From Streptacidiphilus pinicola (lineage in GTDB: Bacteria > Actinomycetota > Actinomycetes > Streptomycetales > Streptomycetaceae), in the NCBI RefSeq assembly GCF_003258295.1, contig NZ_QKYN01000028.1, positions 1 to 64,000 of the forward strand: a stretch of 64,000 nt of DNA, in the 5' to 3' direction. The stretch's first letter is position 1; every line of letters begins with the position of its first letter. Of this stretch, positions 29,860 to 38,564 are shown one piece after another. Below the pieces are notes generated by a model. It saw only the letters and a list, made by a program, of their open reading frames with translations, was not told the origin of the DNA and made no database searches. The translations under genes were made by a program, and so were the position numbers.

Positions 29860-30020
29860 GAATCCCCCGTATTCATATCCCTGGGGGCCTGACCAGGCAC
29901 AGCGCCGTTAGACCCCCCCGACGACGGTGTGCCTCGCAATGTAGATCAACCAGTCGTTGGTGGACAGGCCTGTCCCGCCATGTGGGCGCCTCGGCCGCGG
30001 TCCTTCAGCCGTCGGCCCGG

Positions 30021-30584
30021 TCAGGGCGCCTCGGTCAGCAGGGGCTCGCACCGCAGCAGTGCCAGCGCGGAACGGCCGTCGGTGATACGCCCGTCGCGGG
30101 CCATGGCCATCGCCTCGGCCACCGGGACCAGCTCGGTCCTGATGAGCTCGGTGGCGCCGGGGCGCGGGACATGCGCGAGCCGGACGCCACGGGCCAGGAA
30201 CACGTGGCACCGGGAGGTGGAGATCGGCACGCTGTCGTAGAACCAGCCGACCTCCCGCACCTCCTCCGCCTCGCCCCCGGTCTCCTCGCGCAGCTCCCGC
30301 ACGGCCAGGCTCGCCAGGTCGCCGTCGTGGTCGAACAGCCCGCCCGCCGGGACCTCCCGGACCCAGTCGTCGACGGTGTAGCGGTACTGCCGGATCAGGA
30401 CGACCTCGCCCTCCGCGGTGACGGGGACGACGTAGACCGCTCCCGCGTTCTCGAGCACGGTGATCGTCCGCTCCCGGTCCTCGGCGATCCGGAGGCGGTC
30501 CTTGCGGATGTGTCCCAGGCGGTAGGTGAAGGGGATCTGCCGATCCACCAGCTCCCACCCGGTGGCCGGGTCAGGCTGCTGCAC
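30021..30584 (-). CDS. NUDIX hydrolase (ADP-ribose pyrophosphatase-like)
   Basis: The 187-residue protein carries a NUDIX box ending AVRELREETGGE, preceded by VPAGGLFDHDGD. The first Glu of the canonical GX5EX7REUXEEXGU motif is replaced (Gly or Asp depending on alignment), while the metal-binding REXXEE part is intact. ATG 30584 overlaps the aminotransferase 3' end by 14 bp. As the last gene of the phosphoramidate operon it could hydrolyse a nucleotide by-product or a CDP/3'-phospho-CDP intermediate; housekeeping ADP-sugar hydrolysis is the alternative. Confidence 0.88.
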   Translation of the reverse strand: MQQPDPATGWELVDRQIPFTYRLGHIRKDRLRIAEDRERTITVLENAGAVYVVPVTAEGEVVLIRQYRYTVDDWVREVPAGGLFDHDGDLASLAVRELREETGGEAEEVREVGWFYDSVPISTSRCHVFLARGVRLAHVPRPGATELIRTELVPVAEAMAMARDGRITDGRSALALLRCEPLLTEAP

Positions 30585-31788
30585 GCGGTGCCTCCGCGAG
30601 GACGCGGGTGACGACGGCCAGGCCCTCGTCCAGTTCCTCGGCCGTGATGTTCAGGGCCGGGGAGAACCGCAGCACCTGGTGGCCCACCCGCGCCAGTAGG
30701 ACGCCCTGCTCGCGCAGGCCCGTCAGGAGCGCGGCGACGTCGACGTCGTCCGCCAGCACGAGACCCTGCAGCAGCCCCTTGCCGCGCGAGGCCGTGGCCG
30801 GCAGGGCGGGGTCCGCGACCATGGCGGCGAGGGCGGTGGCCAGTGCCTCGCCCCGGCTGGTGGCGTTGGCCAGGAGGTCCTCGTCCTCGAAGACGTCCAG
30901 GACCGCCAGCGCCGCGGCGCAGGCGACCGGGTTGCCGCCGAAGGTGCTGGCGTGGGTGCCGGGGGGGAGCGCCCCGGCGAGGTGCTCGCGGACGGCGACC
31001 GCGCCCATCGGAAAGCCCGCGGCGATCCCCTTGGCCAGGGAGCAGGCGTCCGGGACGACGCCGCTGTGTTCGTGGGAGAGGAAGGCGCCGGTGCGCCCGT
31101 AGCCGGTCTGGACCTCGTCGAAGAAGAGCAGGGCGCCGGTCCGCTCGCAGATCTCGCGCAGTCCGCGCAGGTAGTCCTCGCGCGCGGGGATCACGCCGGC
31201 CTCGGCCTGGATCGTCTCGACGATCACGGCGGCGGTGGTCTCGGTGACGGCCTCCTCCATGGCGCGGAGGTCGTTGTACGGCACGTGGTCCACGCCGCCC
31301 AGCAGCGGGCCCATGCCGGTCTTGTAGAGGTCGCGTCCGGTCAGCGTCAGCGCGCCCATGGTGCGGCCGTGGAAGCCGCCGGTGGTCGCGACGATGCGGA
31401 CCCGCTCGGTGGCGCCGTGCCGGAAGTGGTGACGGCGTGCCAGCTTGATGAGCGTCTCGTTGGCCTCCGCGCCACTGTTGCACAGGTACACGCGGTCGAA
31501 CGCGGTCCGGGCGATCAGCTCCTGGGTGAAGCGGATGGACGGCTCGTTGTGGAACAGGTTCGAGGTGTGCAGCACTCGCCCCGCCTGCTCGGCGATGGCG
31601 GCGGTCACCCTCGGGTGGGCGTGGCCGACCGCGGTGACCGCGTTGCCCGCGGTCAGGTCGAGGTAGCTGCGGCCGTCCGTGTCCCGCAGGTGCCGGCCCG
31701 ACCCGGTCAGGGCGACGAGCGGGGCCGGGCGGTAGTTGCCCAACCCCCCGTGCTCGGCTGCTTCGAGGAGTTCGTGGGTCGAAGACAT
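30571..31788 (-). CDS. Class-III aminotransferase, acetylornithine/ornithine type
   Basis: PLP enzyme of 405 residues with the omega-amino-acid aminotransferase layout: NSGAEANETLIKLAR (103-117), FFDEVQTGYGRTG with Asp224, and Lys253 in SLAKGIAAGFPMGA forming the internal aldimine. It closely resembles ArgD. No other arginine-biosynthesis gene is nearby, so it probably acts in the cluster, for example making or modifying an ornithine-like diamino acid. ATG 31788 lies 34 bp after the ATP-grasp stop. The phaseolotoxin cluster of Pseudomonas is, as I recall, another P-N toxin locus with such an enzyme. Confidence 0.9.
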   Translation of the reverse strand: MSSTHELLEAAEHGGLGNYRPAPLVALTGSGRHLRDTDGRSYLDLTAGNAVTAVGHAHPRVTAAIAEQAGRVLHTSNLFHNEPSIRFTQELIARTAFDRVYLCNSGAEANETLIKLARRHHFRHGATERVRIVATTGGFHGRTMGALTLTGRDLYKTGMGPLLGGVDHVPYNDLRAMEEAVTETTAAVIVETIQAEAGVIPAREDYLRGLREICERTGALLFFDEVQTGYGRTGAFLSHEHSGVVPDACSLAKGIAAGFPMGAVAVREHLAGALPPGTHASTFGGNPVACAAALAVLDVFEDEDLLANATSRGEALATALAAMVADPALPATASRGKGLLQGLVLADDVDVAALLTGLREQGVLLARVGHQVLRFSPALNITAEELDEGLAVVTRVLAEAPRAAA

Positions 31789-31822
31789 GGCTGTGTTCCT
31801 TGTTCCTTTGCCGTGGGGACCG

Positions 31823-33061
31823 TCAGCGAGCGGCCTGGGTGGCGACGCGGAACGCGCGCAGCGTGCTCGCGGCGTTCTCCAGGGCGTCGGTGGCGTCGTC
31901 ACCGGTGACGACGGTGAAGCCGAGGCCCTGGCCCCCCGCCTCGTCGACGTGCGCGAGGTGGTGGCCGGGGTTCTTCCACACCTGCGCCTCACCGACGTTG
32001 GGCAGGGCCAGCAGCTCGTCGGCGGTGGTGATGTCGCTGATCACGCCACTGTCCGCGCTGAACAGCAGGTCGCCCGCCGCGGTGCGCCGGTGGGTGGGGT
32101 CCGGGCGGTAGCCGGCGTCGAGTTCGGCGCGCACCCAGGTGTAGGGCAGGCTCACGCCGAAGGCCTGGCGGTACAGCGGGAAGATGTAGCCGCCGCCCAT
32201 CCGGGCGCCCGTCTCGCCGAACACCAACTCGCCGTCGGGGCAGACGAAGAACTCGGTGTGCGCGATGCCGGTCCGTAGGCCGAGGCCGGTCACCACCGCG
32301 CGGGTCGCGGCGGCCAGACGCTGTTCGAGTGCGCTGTCCTGGGTGCCGGTGACGACGCTGCCGATGGAGCGGTGCCGGAAGTGGTCCAGCAGGGTCACGG
32401 CGTAGGCGGACACGGCCTCGAAGACGACCTGACCGTCGCGCAGCACGGTGTCGATGTGGAACTGACGTCCCTCGACGAACTCCTCCGCCCGCAGGTCGTG
32501 CCGCTCCTGATGGATCGTCGGCCACAGCGCGCGCAGCTGATCCACGTCCTCGACCTTGTGGGTCCCGCCGCAGGAGATGCCGTTGTGGGGCTTGACCACG
32601 ATCGGGTAGCCGACGGTCCCCGCGAAGGCCTCGAGCGTGCCGAGGGTGTGCGGCACGCAGGACCGGGGGACGCGGAAGCCCAGTTCCCGGGCTCGGGCCA
32701 CCATGGCGTTCTTGTCCCGGAAGTGGATGGCCGTCTCCAGGCCAGTGCCGGGGACGCCGTGGTGTTCGCGGAGCCGCGCGGCGGCGATGACGTCGTCCTC
32801 GGTGGTGGAGATGATCCGGACCACCCGGTGCCGCTCGATCGCGCGGGCCACGGCCTGCCGCATCGCCTCCTCGCGTCCGGGACCGGTCGGGTAGGGCTCG
32901 AAGAAGTCCAGCTGCTCCGCGCCCAGGTCGGTGCCCTCGGGGGCGACGCAGACCGACAGGTGGCCGCAGTCGGCGATGGCCCGGACGAAGTCGCGGAAGA
33001 TCTCCCGGTGCAGGGGCTTGCTCTCCCGGTAGAGGAAGACGACGGCGGGCTGCTGGCTCAT
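31823..33061 (-). CDS. ATP-grasp amino-acid/peptide ligase 1
   Basis: ATP-grasp enzyme of 412 residues: preATP domain, FRDKNAMVARARELGFRVPR, the nucleotide-binding VGYPIVVKPHNG, and the Mg/ATP site GETGARMGGGYIFPLY. It resembles L-amino acid ligases of the BacD type and carnosine-synthase-like enzymes, which activate a carboxylate as acyl phosphate and join it to an amine. It is paralogous to the ligase at 40938. ATG 33061 overlaps the SGNH-protein stop (ATGA). In this operon it would form an amide bond on the phosphoramidate-bearing building block. Confidence 0.9.
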   Translation of the reverse strand: MSQQPAVVFLYRESKPLHREIFRDFVRAIADCGHLSVCVAPEGTDLGAEQLDFFEPYPTGPGREEAMRQAVARAIERHRVVRIISTTEDDVIAAARLREHHGVPGTGLETAIHFRDKNAMVARARELGFRVPRSCVPHTLGTLEAFAGTVGYPIVVKPHNGISCGGTHKVEDVDQLRALWPTIHQERHDLRAEEFVEGRQFHIDTVLRDGQVVFEAVSAYAVTLLDHFRHRSIGSVVTGTQDSALEQRLAAATRAVVTGLGLRTGIAHTEFFVCPDGELVFGETGARMGGGYIFPLYRQAFGVSLPYTWVRAELDAGYRPDPTHRRTAAGDLLFSADSGVISDITTADELLALPNVGEAQVWKNPGHHLAHVDEAGGQGLGFTVVTGDDATDALENAASTLRAFRVATQAAR

Positions 33062-34299
33062 CGGGGCTCCTTGCTGAGGGCGGCGACGGTGGGAAGGGTG
33101 GCGAGTCGCGCGGCGACGGCGGCGGCGACCAGCTGGTTGCCGGCGTCGCTCGCGTGCGGACCGAGGCGGCCGCCCGCGTACAGCCGAGCCGGATCGGGGT
33201 GGGTGCGGAAGGTCTCGGTCACGTCCACCACCGGCAGGACCTCCTCGAGGGAGGCGAAGAAGCGTGCCCGGGTCCGCGCGGTGCGGTCGTTCCGCAGGTC
33301 GCCCGGCTGCGGCAGGATCACCAGCAGCGGTTGCGCACCGGCGTCACGGCAGGTGTCGGCGAAGCGGACGACCAGGGCGCGCAGCAGGTCGGTGGCGCCG
33401 CTGTCGTGGTAGAGCCGGTTGCTGGCGCGGTTGTTCTCCGTGAGCACGGTGGCGAAGGCGCGGCGGAACGCCGTCTCCGGGCGGCGCATCGCACGGAAGA
33501 CGGTCAGCTCGGCCAGGATCGGCAGGATGCGCCGGGCCCGGGCCAGCAGCCGCGGCGTGTACGGAAAGGCGAGCAGGTCGCGGCGGAACTTGGCGCGGTA
33601 GAAGGGGTCGAGGGCCTGGACCGCGGGCAGTTGCGCCTGGTATCCGCGGTAGCCCTCGGGGGAGGTCACCGCTGGCGGGTGGTGCCGCAGGCCGCTGCCG
33701 TCGCGTTCGAGGGTGAAGCGCGGCTTGAAGGCCAGGGTGTTGCCGTACTCGAAGTAGTGCTTCCACGCGGAGTGGACGCGCGCCATGGTCTCCGGCACCA
33801 CGCCCATGATCACGGTCCGGCACCCCAGTCGGGGCAGCTCGCGTTCGAGGCGCAGCAGTGCCTGGTCGAGTCCGTAGCCGCCGACGCCGTAGTTGGCCGT
33901 GACCTCCCCGGTGAGCCGGGTCAGGTGGTGGGGCCAGGTGTGGTCGTCGTCGACTAGGCGGCAGAAGGTGAACGAGTCGCCGAAGCAGGCGACGGTGGCG
34001 GGGGTGTCCTCGTGGCCGGGGTTGGCGCGGCGGGCCAGCGCGTCCGTGCGGAAGGTGACGTCGCCGTCGTCGGTGTGCTCAGTCGCGTGCTCGCCCGGCC
34101 GGCGGCACCAGCCGAGGTCGGGGTCGAAGGAGCGGTCCCGGTGCGCCGCGACGACCGCCTCGTCGATGACGGGGGCGCTGTCGGCCGGGGTGATCAGCCA
34201 GGGGAAGAACGGACGATGCCAGCGCACCAGGGCGAAGGCCAGCGCCTCCAGCGCCAGCCAGGCCCCGACAACCGCGCCGATGACGGAGAGCCAGATCAT
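33058..34299 (-). CDS. Membrane-anchored SGNH/GDSL-like protein
   Basis: The 413-residue protein begins with a hydrophobic helix (residues 3-25), probably an anchor. An SGNH-like domain follows: CFGDSFTF with nucleophile Ser109, GVGGYGLDQ (block II Gly), and a C-terminal His382 in GPHASDAGN. The Asp that normally sits two or three residues before this His is missing (Leu/Gly instead). It is translationally coupled to both the APS-kinase-like gene and the ligase. It may be a hydrolase or acyl/phosphoryl transferase of the pathway; the specific reaction is unknown. Confidence 0.8.
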   Translation of the reverse strand: MIWLSVIGAVVGAWLALEALAFALVRWHRPFFPWLITPADSAPVIDEAVVAAHRDRSFDPDLGWCRRPGEHATEHTDDGDVTFRTDALARRANPGHEDTPATVACFGDSFTFCRLVDDDHTWPHHLTRLTGEVTANYGVGGYGLDQALLRLERELPRLGCRTVIMGVVPETMARVHSAWKHYFEYGNTLAFKPRFTLERDGSGLRHHPPAVTSPEGYRGYQAQLPAVQALDPFYRAKFRRDLLAFPYTPRLLARARRILPILAELTVFRAMRRPETAFRRAFATVLTENNRASNRLYHDSGATDLLRALVVRFADTCRDAGAQPLLVILPQPGDLRNDRTARTRARFFASLEEVLPVVDVTETFRTHPDPARLYAGGRLGPHASDAGNQLVAAAVAARLATLPTVAALSKEPR

Positions 34300-34814
34300 C
34301 GGCGGCCGAACTCGTGCAGCTGGGCGACGATCAGGTCGGCCAGGTGGTCGGCGTCACCGGCCGCGCCGGAGGAGTCCAGCACCAGGTCCGGGTGGGCGGG
34401 GCGGGGGAACGGGATGTCGACGCCCACCACGTTCTCCGTCTCCCCGCGCAGGGCCGCGGCGTAGAGGCCCTTGGTGTCCCGCTCGCGGAGGGTGTCGAGC
34501 GGCACGTCCAGGAAGACCTCGTAGTAGGAGGAGAAGTGCTCCCGGTTCCACGCCTGCCACTCGGGGAAGATCGACAGCACCGCCGCCACCACGTCCAGGC
34601 CCTGACGGTCCAGCATGGCGCAGAGGTGGGAGATGCGGTGGGCGTTGAGCGCGCGGCCCGGCACGCTGTGCCCGGGGGCGTCGCCCCACACCTCCCGCAG
34701 GATGTCGCCGTCGAGGTACACCGTCTGGGGGCGCTGCTCCTTCAGGCGGGAGGCCACCCGGGTGCCGATGGTGGTCTTGCCTGCGCCGGACATGCCGATG
34801 AGCCACGTGATCAC
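34296..34814 (-). CDS. APS-kinase-like protein, probable cytidine diphosphoramidate kinase
   Basis: The 172 residues from GTG 34814 form an adenylyl-sulfate-kinase fold: P-loop GMSGAGKTT (7-15), LDGDILREVWG (34-44), then DVPLDTLRERDTKGLYA. No sulfate adenylyltransferase genes are near. The C. jejuni homologue Cj1415 phosphorylates the 3'-hydroxyl of cytidine 5'-diphosphoramidate to give a PAPS-like donor. Here the gene is coupled to the nucleotidyltransferase by a 4-bp overlap, as expected for the same pathway. The family is certain; the CDP-amidate substrate is inferred from context. Confidence 0.87.
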   Translation of the reverse strand: MITWLIGMSGAGKTTIGTRVASRLKEQRPQTVYLDGDILREVWGDAPGHSVPGRALNAHRISHLCAMLDRQGLDVVAAVLSIFPEWQAWNREHFSSYYEVFLDVPLDTLRERDTKGLYAAALRGETENVVGVDIPFPRPAHPDLVLDSSGAAGDADHLADLIVAQLHEFGRR

Positions 34815-35575
34815 GAGTTGTCGTCCCTGACGTTGTAGTCGTTGAGTGCGGCCAGCGCGGTCGCGCTGTAGACCTCGAGGTCGCCGGGGGTGTCGACCTC
34901 GCCCCACGGGCCGGTGCGCGCCACGCAGTCGACGGTGACCCCGCGCGCGACCAGCGCGCCCAGCAGCGAGGTCATGTCGAGGGCGTCGCGCTGCCCGTCA
35001 CCGAGGCCGTCCAGGTGCTCCTCGACCTGCGCCCAGGACGAGGGGGTGAAGCGCAGCAGCCCCATGTACTGCCCCTGGACGTCACCGGTGTCGGTGGGGG
35101 TGCGGCCGATCTCCAGCAGCGAGTTCCCGGCGTCGAGCCGGAAGGTCTCGCAGTCGTCGAGCGGATCGGCGAAGCGCGCCCGCCAGAGCTCCAGCCAGCC
35201 CGGGTCGTAGGCGATGGCCAGGTTCTCCCCCGGCGCGTGGAACAGGGCGGCGGCGGTGGAGGCGGAGTAGAAGATGTCGCCGTAGGCGACCAGGCACGGC
35301 CGGGTGGAGAGCCAGGGCCGGGCGGCGGTCAGCGAGACCACCATGTTGGTCTGCTGCCAGCGCGGGGCGTGGAAGGTGGTGGGGACGTGCGCGGCGATCT
35401 GCTCGGCCTGATAGCCGGTGACGGCGGCGATCCCGGTGACCCCGGCATCGCCCAGCGCGGCGAGCTGGTGCTGCAACAGGCTCCGGCCGTGCAGGTCCAC
35501 CAGGCACTTCGGACGGGTGTCGGTGTGCGCGCCGAGCCGGCTTCCGCGGCCGGCGGCGAGGATCACGGCGTGCAT
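34811..35575 (-). CDS. Nucleotidyltransferase, probable CTP:phosphoglutamine cytidylyltransferase
   Basis: The 254-residue protein has the sugar-nucleotidyltransferase fold: LAAGRGSRLG (6-15), PKCLVDL (22-28), a metal-binding Asp100 in VAYGDIF, and WGEVDTPGD near the C-terminus. Its size and neighbours match C. jejuni Cj1416, which transfers CMP from CTP to L-glutamine phosphate. ATG 35575 overlaps the amidohydrolase stop by 1 bp (TGATG). No sugar-phosphate pathway genes accompany it, which argues against ordinary sugar activation. Confidence 0.88.
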   Translation of the reverse strand: MHAVILAAGRGSRLGAHTDTRPKCLVDLHGRSLLQHQLAALGDAGVTGIAAVTGYQAEQIAAHVPTTFHAPRWQQTNMVVSLTAARPWLSTRPCLVAYGDIFYSASTAAALFHAPGENLAIAYDPGWLELWRARFADPLDDCETFRLDAGNSLLEIGRTPTDTGDVQGQYMGLLRFTPSSWAQVEEHLDGLGDGQRDALDMTSLLGALVARGVTVDCVARTGPWGEVDTPGDLEVYSATALAALNDYNVRDDNS

Positions 35576-36180
35576 CAGGCGGCTCCGAAGTGGCGTCGAA
35601 ACAGGTCGAGGTCGGCATGCTCGAACGGGGTGAGCCGCTCGGGGTGCCACATGATGCCCAGCAACGGGTGGGTCCGATGCCGTACGCCCTTGACCACGCC
35701 GTCGCCGGCCGTGGCCCACACGTCCAGCGGCGGGCGGGTCTCGGTCGTGCCCCAGCGGTGATAGCTGTTGGCCGGGCGCTCCACACCGTCGGCGTGGATC
35801 ACCTGCCGTTCCCTGACGTGCCCGGAGACCTGCGTCAACGGGACGTGGAAATGGTGCTGCAGGAGCTGCATGCCCCGGCAGACCCCCAGCAACGGCAGGC
35901 CGCGCTGGAGGCTGTGACGGATCAGCAGCGTCTCGGTGGCGTCGCGCTCGGGTGCCCGGCCGCCGTAGGCGACCAGGTCGTTGCCGCCGGTCAGGATCAC
36001 CCCGGCCGTCTCCGGCAGACGGTCGAGCAACTGCTCGGCGACGCGCGGGTCGTTGGGCACCGGAACCGGAACCAGGCCGACGCGGTGCAGGAAGCGGTGC
36101 CAGCGCTGGTCCAGCACGTCGCTGCGCGTCGCGTGGGATCCCACCGTGTCCACGTTCTGCGTGACCAGGACGGGGATCAC
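35575..36180 (-). CDS. Class-I glutamine-amidotransferase-like hydrolase, probable gamma-glutamyl-CDP-amidate hydrolase
   Basis: The 201-residue free-standing GATase domain has the nucleophile elbow GVCRGMQ with Cys101 and the His179-Glu181 pair in GIMWHPE, so the triad is complete. In C. jejuni, Cj1417 of the same fold and size cleaves gamma-glutamyl-CDP-amidate into glutamate and cytidine diphosphoramidate. It is coupled to the kinase upstream (ATGA) and to the nucleotidyltransferase downstream (TGATG). No synthetase partner of an ordinary amidotransferase is present. Confidence 0.9.
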   Translation of the reverse strand: MIPVLVTQNVDTVGSHATRSDVLDQRWHRFLHRVGLVPVPVPNDPRVAEQLLDRLPETAGVILTGGNDLVAYGGRAPERDATETLLIRHSLQRGLPLLGVCRGMQLLQHHFHVPLTQVSGHVRERQVIHADGVERPANSYHRWGTTETRPPLDVWATAGDGVVKGVRHRTHPLLGIMWHPERLTPFEHADLDLFRRHFGAA

Positions 36181-38564
36181 CGGATCACGTCCGCCCTGCG
36201 GTTCGCGCAGTCCAGCCGGACCAGCGAGGCGCGCTGCAGGCGCTGGAACAGGCCCTCGCCCGCGCCGATGACGGCCGGCACGTCGAACTGATGGGCGCGG
36301 ATGGCCATATGGGAGTTGGCGCCACCGTACTGGGTGACGAACCCGGCGATGCGGTGCGAGAAGATCCAGTCGAAGCCCGGGTCACCGCTGGGCAGCAGCA
36401 GGATCTTGCCCTCCAGCGAGGTCGCGCCCTCGGCCGCCTCCACCGGTCCGGTCACCGTCTTGTGCGTGATGTAGTTCGGCTCCGACGGCGGGTAGTGGAA
36501 GGCCAGCAGTTCACCCGGCTCGGTGATCAGCGGGGGGAACATCAGCTGCTGCGTCTGCCGGTAGGCCGCCTGCCCGGACGCCGCCGCGGCGGCCACCACC
36601 GACTGCGGGACCCCGGCCCCCTGGTAGAGCTCCTCGAGGACGCGGATGTCCAGGTAGGAGCACTCGTCCACGTCCAGGCCCGCCTTGGCGCCCAGCGCCT
36701 GGACGCGGGTGAGCACCTCACTGAGGTGGCGGGTGAACAGGAACTTGGAGTTCTCGCGTGCGGCGATGTTGGTGGTGATGAAGTCCACCAGGTCCTCGGC
36801 CCCGACCTGCAGGCCGTGCGCCCTGATCAGCTCCTCGACGGCGCGCAGCTGACCCGCGTCGGCCCGGAACGGGGCCCCGGGCTCGCCCGGGTGGGCGCCA
36901 CGCGTCTGCGGCCAGTCGAAGTACAGCTCGGGGGCCTCGTCGTAGCGCGGGGAGCGGATGTCGTAGGTACCGGGCCGCAGGTGCCCGTAGACACGCAGGA
37001 ACTCGCCCGGCTCCAGCCGGTTCTGGTCGTGCGCCATGCGGTTGGTGACGGTGTCGAGCCCCGCCATCAGCTGGTCCACGTCACGCTCGGAGAACACGCC
37101 CGCGGCCACCAGCGACCGCAGCAGCTCCACGGCGATGAATCCCAGGCGCGCGAAGCCGGCGAAGGCCGGCGTGCCCAGCCGCCCGCAGTCCTCCAGCAGC
37201 CACCGCGCCTCGGCCACCGGCTCCACGCCGGCGCTCTTGACGACGTCCCAGCGTCGCTCCAACTCCGCCAGCGCGTCCTGGTCCTGACGGCGCGCCGGAT
37301 GCCGCGGGTCCAGCAGGGCGTTGGTCAGCCGCCGCAGCGAGTCGACCAGCGCCTGCCGCTCGTCGGCGCCGAAGCGCTCGCCCAGCCGCTCGCGCACCTG
37401 GTCGGGGGTGCTGAAGGTGTAACAGGAGTGCACGACCGCGAACTCGACCTTGTCGTGCAGCGCCGGGTTCTCGGCCAGCCGGTCGAGGTAGAAGTCCACC
37501 AGGCGGCCCGCGAGGTGCTCGGGCAGGTCGGCGGGGACCAGGGAGTTGAAGCTGGCCCGCACGTCGATGTAGGGCAGGCCCATGAAGTCGACCATCAGCG
37601 GGCAGCCGCGCACGTCGCGGTAGCCGTAGCGGTGTCGCTGGTCCGCCCACACCTGGTCGGTGATCAGACGACGGTAGAGGCTCAGGGCCAGCGGTCGCGG
37701 CCGCACCCCGATGATCTCCGCCGGGTTCCAGTCCGGCATTACCCCGTAGACCGCACGGCCGCCCAGCAGCGTCGGATGGGCCACCGCACCGGCCACCTTG
37801 TCGTAGCAGGCCTGCAGCGCGTGCTGCAGTTCCTGCGCCTGACCGGCCTCCAGGGGCGCCACGGGCAGGGGGCGCACCTGCAGCAGGTGCAGCGTTCCGT
37901 CGTGATCGAAGGCGAACTCGATGTCCAGACAGTCGTGACCGGTGACCGCCTCGATCTCGCGCGCCAGCACCGCGAGGCGCTCCAGCCGCGCGTCGGCGAG
38001 CGGCCGGCGGCTCTCCTTCCACCCGTAGAAGGTGGTGGTGGGGACGGCGGAACCGCTGGTCACGGCCGCGGAGTCGCCGCTCTCCTCGTAGTTGATCACC
38101 AGATAGGGCGCGCGGGTGTTCGGGTCGCAGGTGAACATCACCCCGCTGAGCCGCACCGGCTCCACCTGCGGCTGCACCAGCACCTGGTGCGCGCCGAGGT
38201 CGTCCACCGGCTCGGACCGACCGTACGAGTCGATGACCTCGTCGACCGCCCGCGCCAGCGCGGCGCGTCCGCGCACCCCGCTGATCGAGTCGTAGCGACC
38301 CGCCTGCCCGTGGTCCGGGTCGTCCTCGTGCAGGGTGCTGCTGCGCACGATGAGCGGGGCGTCCGCCCACGCCGCCGCCAACAGCTCGTCCAGCACCTGC
38401 TCGCGTTCCTGCCGCCAGCGCCGGACCTGGAAGTAGCGCAGCGGCGGAACCTGGGCCTCGGTGATCAGCGGCCCGAGACGGTCCAGGGTCTCCGCCTTGG
38501 TGCCGAAGCGCCAGCCCTCGCAGCCGGCTTCCGGCTGCCCCCCGGTGATCAGGCCCGCGGTCAC
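36177..38564 (-). CDS. PEP-synthase-like kinase, probable L-glutamine kinase
   Basis: A 795-residue phosphohistidine kinase. The N-terminal ATP-binding domain starts FGTKAETLDRLGPLI and contains LIVRSSTLHEDD (71-82), FTCDPNT and IEFAFDHDG. The central region is unassigned. The C-terminal swivelling domain carries the phosphorylatable His752 in YGGANSHMAIRAHQFDVPAVIG (split: YGGANSHMAI, RAHQFDVPAVIG). This is the architecture of C. jejuni Cj1418, which phosphorylates the amide nitrogen of L-glutamine and makes AMP and Pi. GTG 38564 overlaps the methyltransferase stop. Rifampin phosphotransferases share the architecture, but the neighbours point to glutamine kinase. Confidence 0.9.
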   Translation of the reverse strand: MTAGLITGGQPEAGCEGWRFGTKAETLDRLGPLITEAQVPPLRYFQVRRWRQEREQVLDELLAAAWADAPLIVRSSTLHEDDPDHGQAGRYDSISGVRGRAALARAVDEVIDSYGRSEPVDDLGAHQVLVQPQVEPVRLSGVMFTCDPNTRAPYLVINYEESGDSAAVTSGSAVPTTTFYGWKESRRPLADARLERLAVLAREIEAVTGHDCLDIEFAFDHDGTLHLLQVRPLPVAPLEAGQAQELQHALQACYDKVAGAVAHPTLLGGRAVYGVMPDWNPAEIIGVRPRPLALSLYRRLITDQVWADQRHRYGYRDVRGCPLMVDFMGLPYIDVRASFNSLVPADLPEHLAGRLVDFYLDRLAENPALHDKVEFAVVHSCYTFSTPDQVRERLGERFGADERQALVDSLRRLTNALLDPRHPARRQDQDALAELERRWDVVKSAGVEPVAEARWLLEDCGRLGTPAFAGFARLGFIAVELLRSLVAAGVFSERDVDQLMAGLDTVTNRMAHDQNRLEPGEFLRVYGHLRPGTYDIRSPRYDEAPELYFDWPQTRGAHPGEPGAPFRADAGQLRAVEELIRAHGLQVGAEDLVDFITTNIAARENSKFLFTRHLSEVLTRVQALGAKAGLDVDECSYLDIRVLEELYQGAGVPQSVVAAAAASGQAAYRQTQQLMFPPLITEPGELLAFHYPPSEPNYITHKTVTGPVEAAEGATSLEGKILLLPSGDPGFDWIFSHRIAGFVTQYGGANSHMAIRAHQFDVPAVIGAGEGLFQRLQRASLVRLDCANRRADVIR

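Noticed and set aside
34296-34814. Sulfate activation (APS kinase, cysC)
   Set aside because: No sulfate adenylyltransferase or PAPS reductase gene is near, and the gene is coupled to the phosphoramidate set.
36177-38564. Rifampin phosphotransferase or PEP synthase
   Set aside because: The architecture is shared, but the N-terminal segment FGTKAETLDRLGPLI and the neighbouring GATase, nucleotidyltransferase and APS-kinase-like genes fit glutamine kinase better.
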